This document shows, one piece after another, positions 60,601 through 64,000 of a stretch of DNA of 64,000 nucleotides. The DNA is from Ifrita kowaldi (Eukaryota > Chordata > Aves > Passeriformes > Cinclosomatidae). Made by a program: the position numbers and the translations under genes. Position 1 is the first letter of the stretch, and every line of letters begins with the position of its first letter. The DNA is taken from positions 403,258 to 467,257 of the forward strand of contig VZRS01002372.1 in the NCBI GenBank assembly GCA_013398055.1, read 5' to 3'. Under the pieces are notes generated by a model, which had not been told where the DNA came from, made no database searches, and saw only the letters and a program-made list of their open reading frames with translations.

Positions 60601-61865
60601 AGAAGAGTGCTACCAATAAAATAAGAAAAAAAAGGCATTGTTTGCTTACTATGGCAAATTGAGGGAATAGTAGTCAACTCATACTGATTTTGAATTTTGA
60701 CTTTTCATCTGAAATAAAACTCAGTTTTTCTTTATGTTAAGTCTTGCAGCTTAGTACATTTGCTATGTGTAGGAATAAGGTCAGAAGAGAATAAAAGCAA
60801 AAGAAATAATCCTTCTGTATATATCTTTAATCTCATTGCACAGGAATTACTCAATGCATGAGTAGTAGTATCAGTCAGACTGTCACGAAGATTAAAGAAT
60901 CAAACTGGAAAGGAATAGATGGTGTTGTCTTGACACAGACTTCCCTGAAATTCAAAACATTCAGCAGTATCTCAGTGTGAACTATAGCTGACTTGACTGT
61001 TTCTTTCCTGGATGTTGCTCACTGACTCATGTTCATCTTCTGAATTCCTTAGCCAAAGTACAAATAAAAGAAATGTCATAGTCTTCTACAATTTAAGACA
61101 GTTACTTCAAGTCCTGCACATCAATATTTAAACAATAGAGGAGATACTTTAAAAAATTGATTTGTAATGCTGCATCTTGACTGCAAGGAAGAATAAAAAA
61201 TTGCTAGTAAGTTTAGAAGTCAAGCAAAATAAGAAAAAGGGTAATATTCAATTAACAATTTGTTAACAGGATAGAGTTCAGCAGATCTACCATAAAGCTG
61301 AATTCAAGGCACTATTTTACTAAGGAAGTTTCAGGCTAAACTCCTTGAGAATGACTGAATAATTTGGAACTATTACTACATAAGATTCTTGCCGGAGTAC
61401 CATACAGACCCATGTAATAATGGTTGATTCTTAATGTAGAAATATTTTGAGATAACTTAATTTACAAGAGACAAAAAGGATAGTTCAATTCATACAGAGA
61501 AAGAAAAGATGATGTAGCAGGCAGACTGAGGGCAGGCACAGAAAGGTCAGAAAATCGGAAGGGCAGAAAGTTCAAATATAAATGTGTGTGATGGCTATAA
61601 ATGTTGCATCAGGGTCAGGGGATAAGAATCCACCTAAGATATTAATATCCTGTTAGTATCGTAAGTGGCTCTGCATTCCTGTTGCTCTTGTTAGTTGTGT
61701 TAGCCATCTGTCAGCTGCTTTGACATGAGAGTGATTCAGGAATAACCAAAGTTTGTTTTCTAATCGGTCTGAATGGGTTTTGGTGCATCAAGTTGCCTTT
61801 TGAACTCCTTCACATAATGCAGAAATGTTCTTTTTTCTCCTTTTCATTTTTCACCTGAAATTTTA
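60601..61865. other. No gene seen
   Basis: AT-rich sequence between the CR1 5' fragment and the last LTR. No continuation of CR1 ORF2 is visible. Confidence 0.5.
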
Positions 61866-62442
61866 TGTCCTAGTTTTCAGCTAGGGTAGGGTTAATTTCT
61901 TCTCAGTAGCTGTTCCAGTGCTGTATTTTGGATTCAGAATGAGAATGGTGTTGATAACACACTGACGTTTTGTTTCTTGCTAAGTTTTGTTTATCCTAAG
62001 CCAAGGACTATTTTTTCCTCCTTGTCTCATGCTCTGCCAGTGAGGAGCTATGCAAAAGAAACTGGAGGGAGCACAGCTGGGACAAGTGAACTGTTCAAAG
62101 GGATATTCCACACCATAGAATGCCATGCCCTGTATATAAAGTGGGAGGAGTTACCCAGAAGGGTAACTTTTGGCTCTGCTTTTGAGAAGGGGGTCTGGCA
62201 TTGGTCAGCAAGTGGTGAGCAACTGCATTGTGCATCACTTTTTTGTTTCCTGTTTTGTTATCATTGTTATTATCATTTACTTTTATTACTCTATTTTAAT
62301 TTATTTTCAATTATTAGACTGTTATTATCTCAACATACAAGTTTTACTTTGATTCTTCTCCCCATTCCACTGGGGTGAGGTGGGGAGAAGGGGGGTTGGG
62401 AGAGGACCACGTGGTGTTTCTTCTCCAGCTGGTCTTAAAACA
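61866..62442 (+). mobile_element. Solo ERV LTR, plus orientation
   Basis: It starts TGTCCTAGTTTTCAGCTAGG and contains GTTGATAACACACTGACG (61951-61968), CATGCTCTGCCAGTGAGGAG, AAAGGGATATTCCACACCA, a perfect TATATAAA box (62133-62140), GTGCATCACTTTTTTGTT, TTATCTCAACATACAAG and CATTCCACTGGGG. It ends GCTGGTCTTAAAACA. The flanking pentamers are TTTTA (61861-61865) and TCTTA (62443-62447), a 4 of 5 match to a 5-bp target duplication. It is the most complete of the standard-size LTRs here. The 133-codon frame at 61977-62378 lies inside it and is not a gene. Confidence 0.9.
62133..62140 (+). promoter_or_regulatory. LTR TATA box (TATATAAA)
   Basis: Perfect TATATAAA downstream of the GATATTCCACACCA block, in the same relative place as in the LTR at 36773-37322. 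Confidence 0.65.
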
Positions 62443-64000
62443 TCTTATTGGAGGGTTTCTCTTAAAAAATAATTTTGCTCAACCGTATGTCTCATATTTC
62501 AGAATTATTAAGTAAACCAGCAGTAAGTTACAGGTGCCACCTTATCTGGTTTATGATTCGGGCAAATTTTGTCCTATTAGGACAAAAGAAAGCACATAAA
62601 CAAGAAGCTTAAATTCAATGAAATATAATCAACTGGGACATGATGAATAAAAAAGGTCAAGGTCTTGGCAGTTAAGATTTCAGGAGTATGCTTGTAACTC
62701 CTAGAGCAGTTACTTCCTTTACCAACTGTCTGGCCTTGAATTGTGTCACTGAATATGTAGTATATAATATGTTATGCACTTAAGAATGGTATTTCAAGCC
62801 AGGCTAATCGCTGCTACAAAAAAATCCAATGTACTTCCCATGAATGTAGGAGAAATTTCCCACATAACTAAGTTATGTTTTCACTGGAATATGAGATCCT
62901 TTAGTTTCTGGAAATTATATTCGGCTGACCAGATATATGTATACACATGAGATTTTTAAAATTATTTTTCTAGACTTATTTTAAAACCAGTGGAAAAAGT
63001 ACAGTCATGTTGAGTCCATGAATTCTCTCATCTCAAGGTAAACTGAAAGAATAGGTCAAAAGTGCCTGATTTTGCCACTGACTATTAAAGAGGACTAGTC
63101 CCAACTGCAAATGTCTGGAGGTAAGATGAATCCTATTTAGTTGCCTGCAGAGGACTGAGTCATGCTTCCATGTTTTCACCATGCCCTTATAAAAGTCTGC
63201 CTGTTATTTCTTCTATCCACTACTCACAGTAGCTGTATCACAGCTAACACCAAGAGGACTAGCTCTTGGTATATTGGTTATGTGACATGCACTCGTTCCT
63301 TGATAAAGATCCCTTTCCTGTAAATTCTAGGAACCAGTTTGAACATGTCTCCTTCAAACCAGGAAAACGCTTAAAGCATTGGAATGTGTCTCTTAGAGAA
63401 TTTTATTGGTGGTTGGAAAAGTAATCATTTGTTCATTGAGCTAACCTAGGGGAAAAATTCTGCCAGACAGAATTGTATGTATGTATGTAAAACATAACAA
63501 AACAAAAAAGCCTTATGGGTTATCCAGAGATCAAGGAAGTTCTCAAAGGACTTTAAGAATTTGTCTCAAATTTCATTTCACCAATTTGTAGTCTATCACA
63601 GAGATAAGTCACTGAGAACAGTTACAGAAGGACAGAATTGAACCTCAGAATCCAACGCTCAGCATGGCAGAACAGGTGGCATAGCGAATATATTTAAATA
63701 CTTTTTTAAGGTCACACAGAGAAAATCTGAGCAGCGGCTTTCTACTTTAAAAAAAAAAATTGAGTGTTCCATCTTCAGTGTCATTAGCAGCCCTGAGTGT
63801 ATGTTAAAAATTTTGTCTTTGCAAGAAACATCAATTTCATTAGAAATTCATGTACAGTTTTCTGCAAGGCTAAGATTTCTAACAATACCCAATTTCCAAG
63901 ATAAGATCTATTAACTGAAAAATTCACAATTACTTCTAGGAATAGGAAAACCTTTTCTTAAAGGGTAAAAAACACATAGTAATTTTTTAATATGTATAAT
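62443..64000. other. No gene seen
   Basis: AT-rich DNA to the end of the window. A short GTAT(GTAT)n tract lies at 63476-63488. Confidence 0.5.

Noticed and set aside
61977..62378. A 133-codon open frame
   Set aside because: It lies wholly within a plus-strand solo LTR and spans its TATA box and non-coding R/U5 region.

Overview
The window looks like bird nuclear DNA, probably from a songbird. The evidence is many CR1 LINE fragments, several ending in the CR1-type 3' tail (short ATTCTGTG-like units), and a large set of avian-type endogenous retrovirus (ERV) long terminal repeats, all in an AT-rich, intron-poor background. I see no convincing intact protein-coding gene, rRNA, tRNA, CRISPR array or bacterial-type operon. 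Nearly every open reading frame of 60-214 codons is chance, or lies inside a CR1 or an LTR. The stretch reads as intergenic or long-intron DNA. The one candidate host coding piece is a possible last exon at 35342-35487. Repeat families were recognised by eye, so family names are kept general and most edges are approximate.

Layout. 0.9-9.2 kb: a minus-strand LTR (918-1765), a plus-strand solo LTR (3015-3581), a CR1 3' end (4661-5110) and two more LTRs (7597-8188, 8508-9235). 13.4-17.2 kb: a minus-strand LTR (about 13475-14265), then a unique 184-bp segment (14307-14490). That segment reappears almost unchanged inside the reverse transcriptase region of a CR1 at 15741-17235. 19.5-20.0 kb: CR1. 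24.8-26.2 kb: two minus-strand LTRs. 29.0-30.0 kb: the least decayed CR1. 36.4-38.8 kb: CR1, LTR, CR1. 40.1-43.3 kb: a 1.25-kb minus-strand LTR with perfect 5-bp target duplications. 46.3-47.2 kb: a second copy of the 0.9-kb LTR family. 48.7-49.8 kb: a long LTR. 50-54.4 kb: CR1 tails. 59.3-60.6 kb: an LTR next to an unusual CR1 5' fragment that keeps part of the ORF1 esterase domain and the start of ORF2. 61.9-62.4 kb: a plus-strand LTR.

Two tandem duplications (29604-31121 / 31123-32643 and 39448-41129 / 41329-43010) are almost identical and join exactly at assembly gaps (one N at 31122, 199 N at 41130-41328). They are best read as two alleles laid end to end by the assembler. If so, about 3.4 kb of the window is not real, and the small differences between copies are heterozygous sites. 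I found no new functional system. The most interesting items are the templated 184-bp insertion in CR1, the CR1 ORF1/ORF2 5' fragment, the candidate exon, and the two probable assembly duplications.
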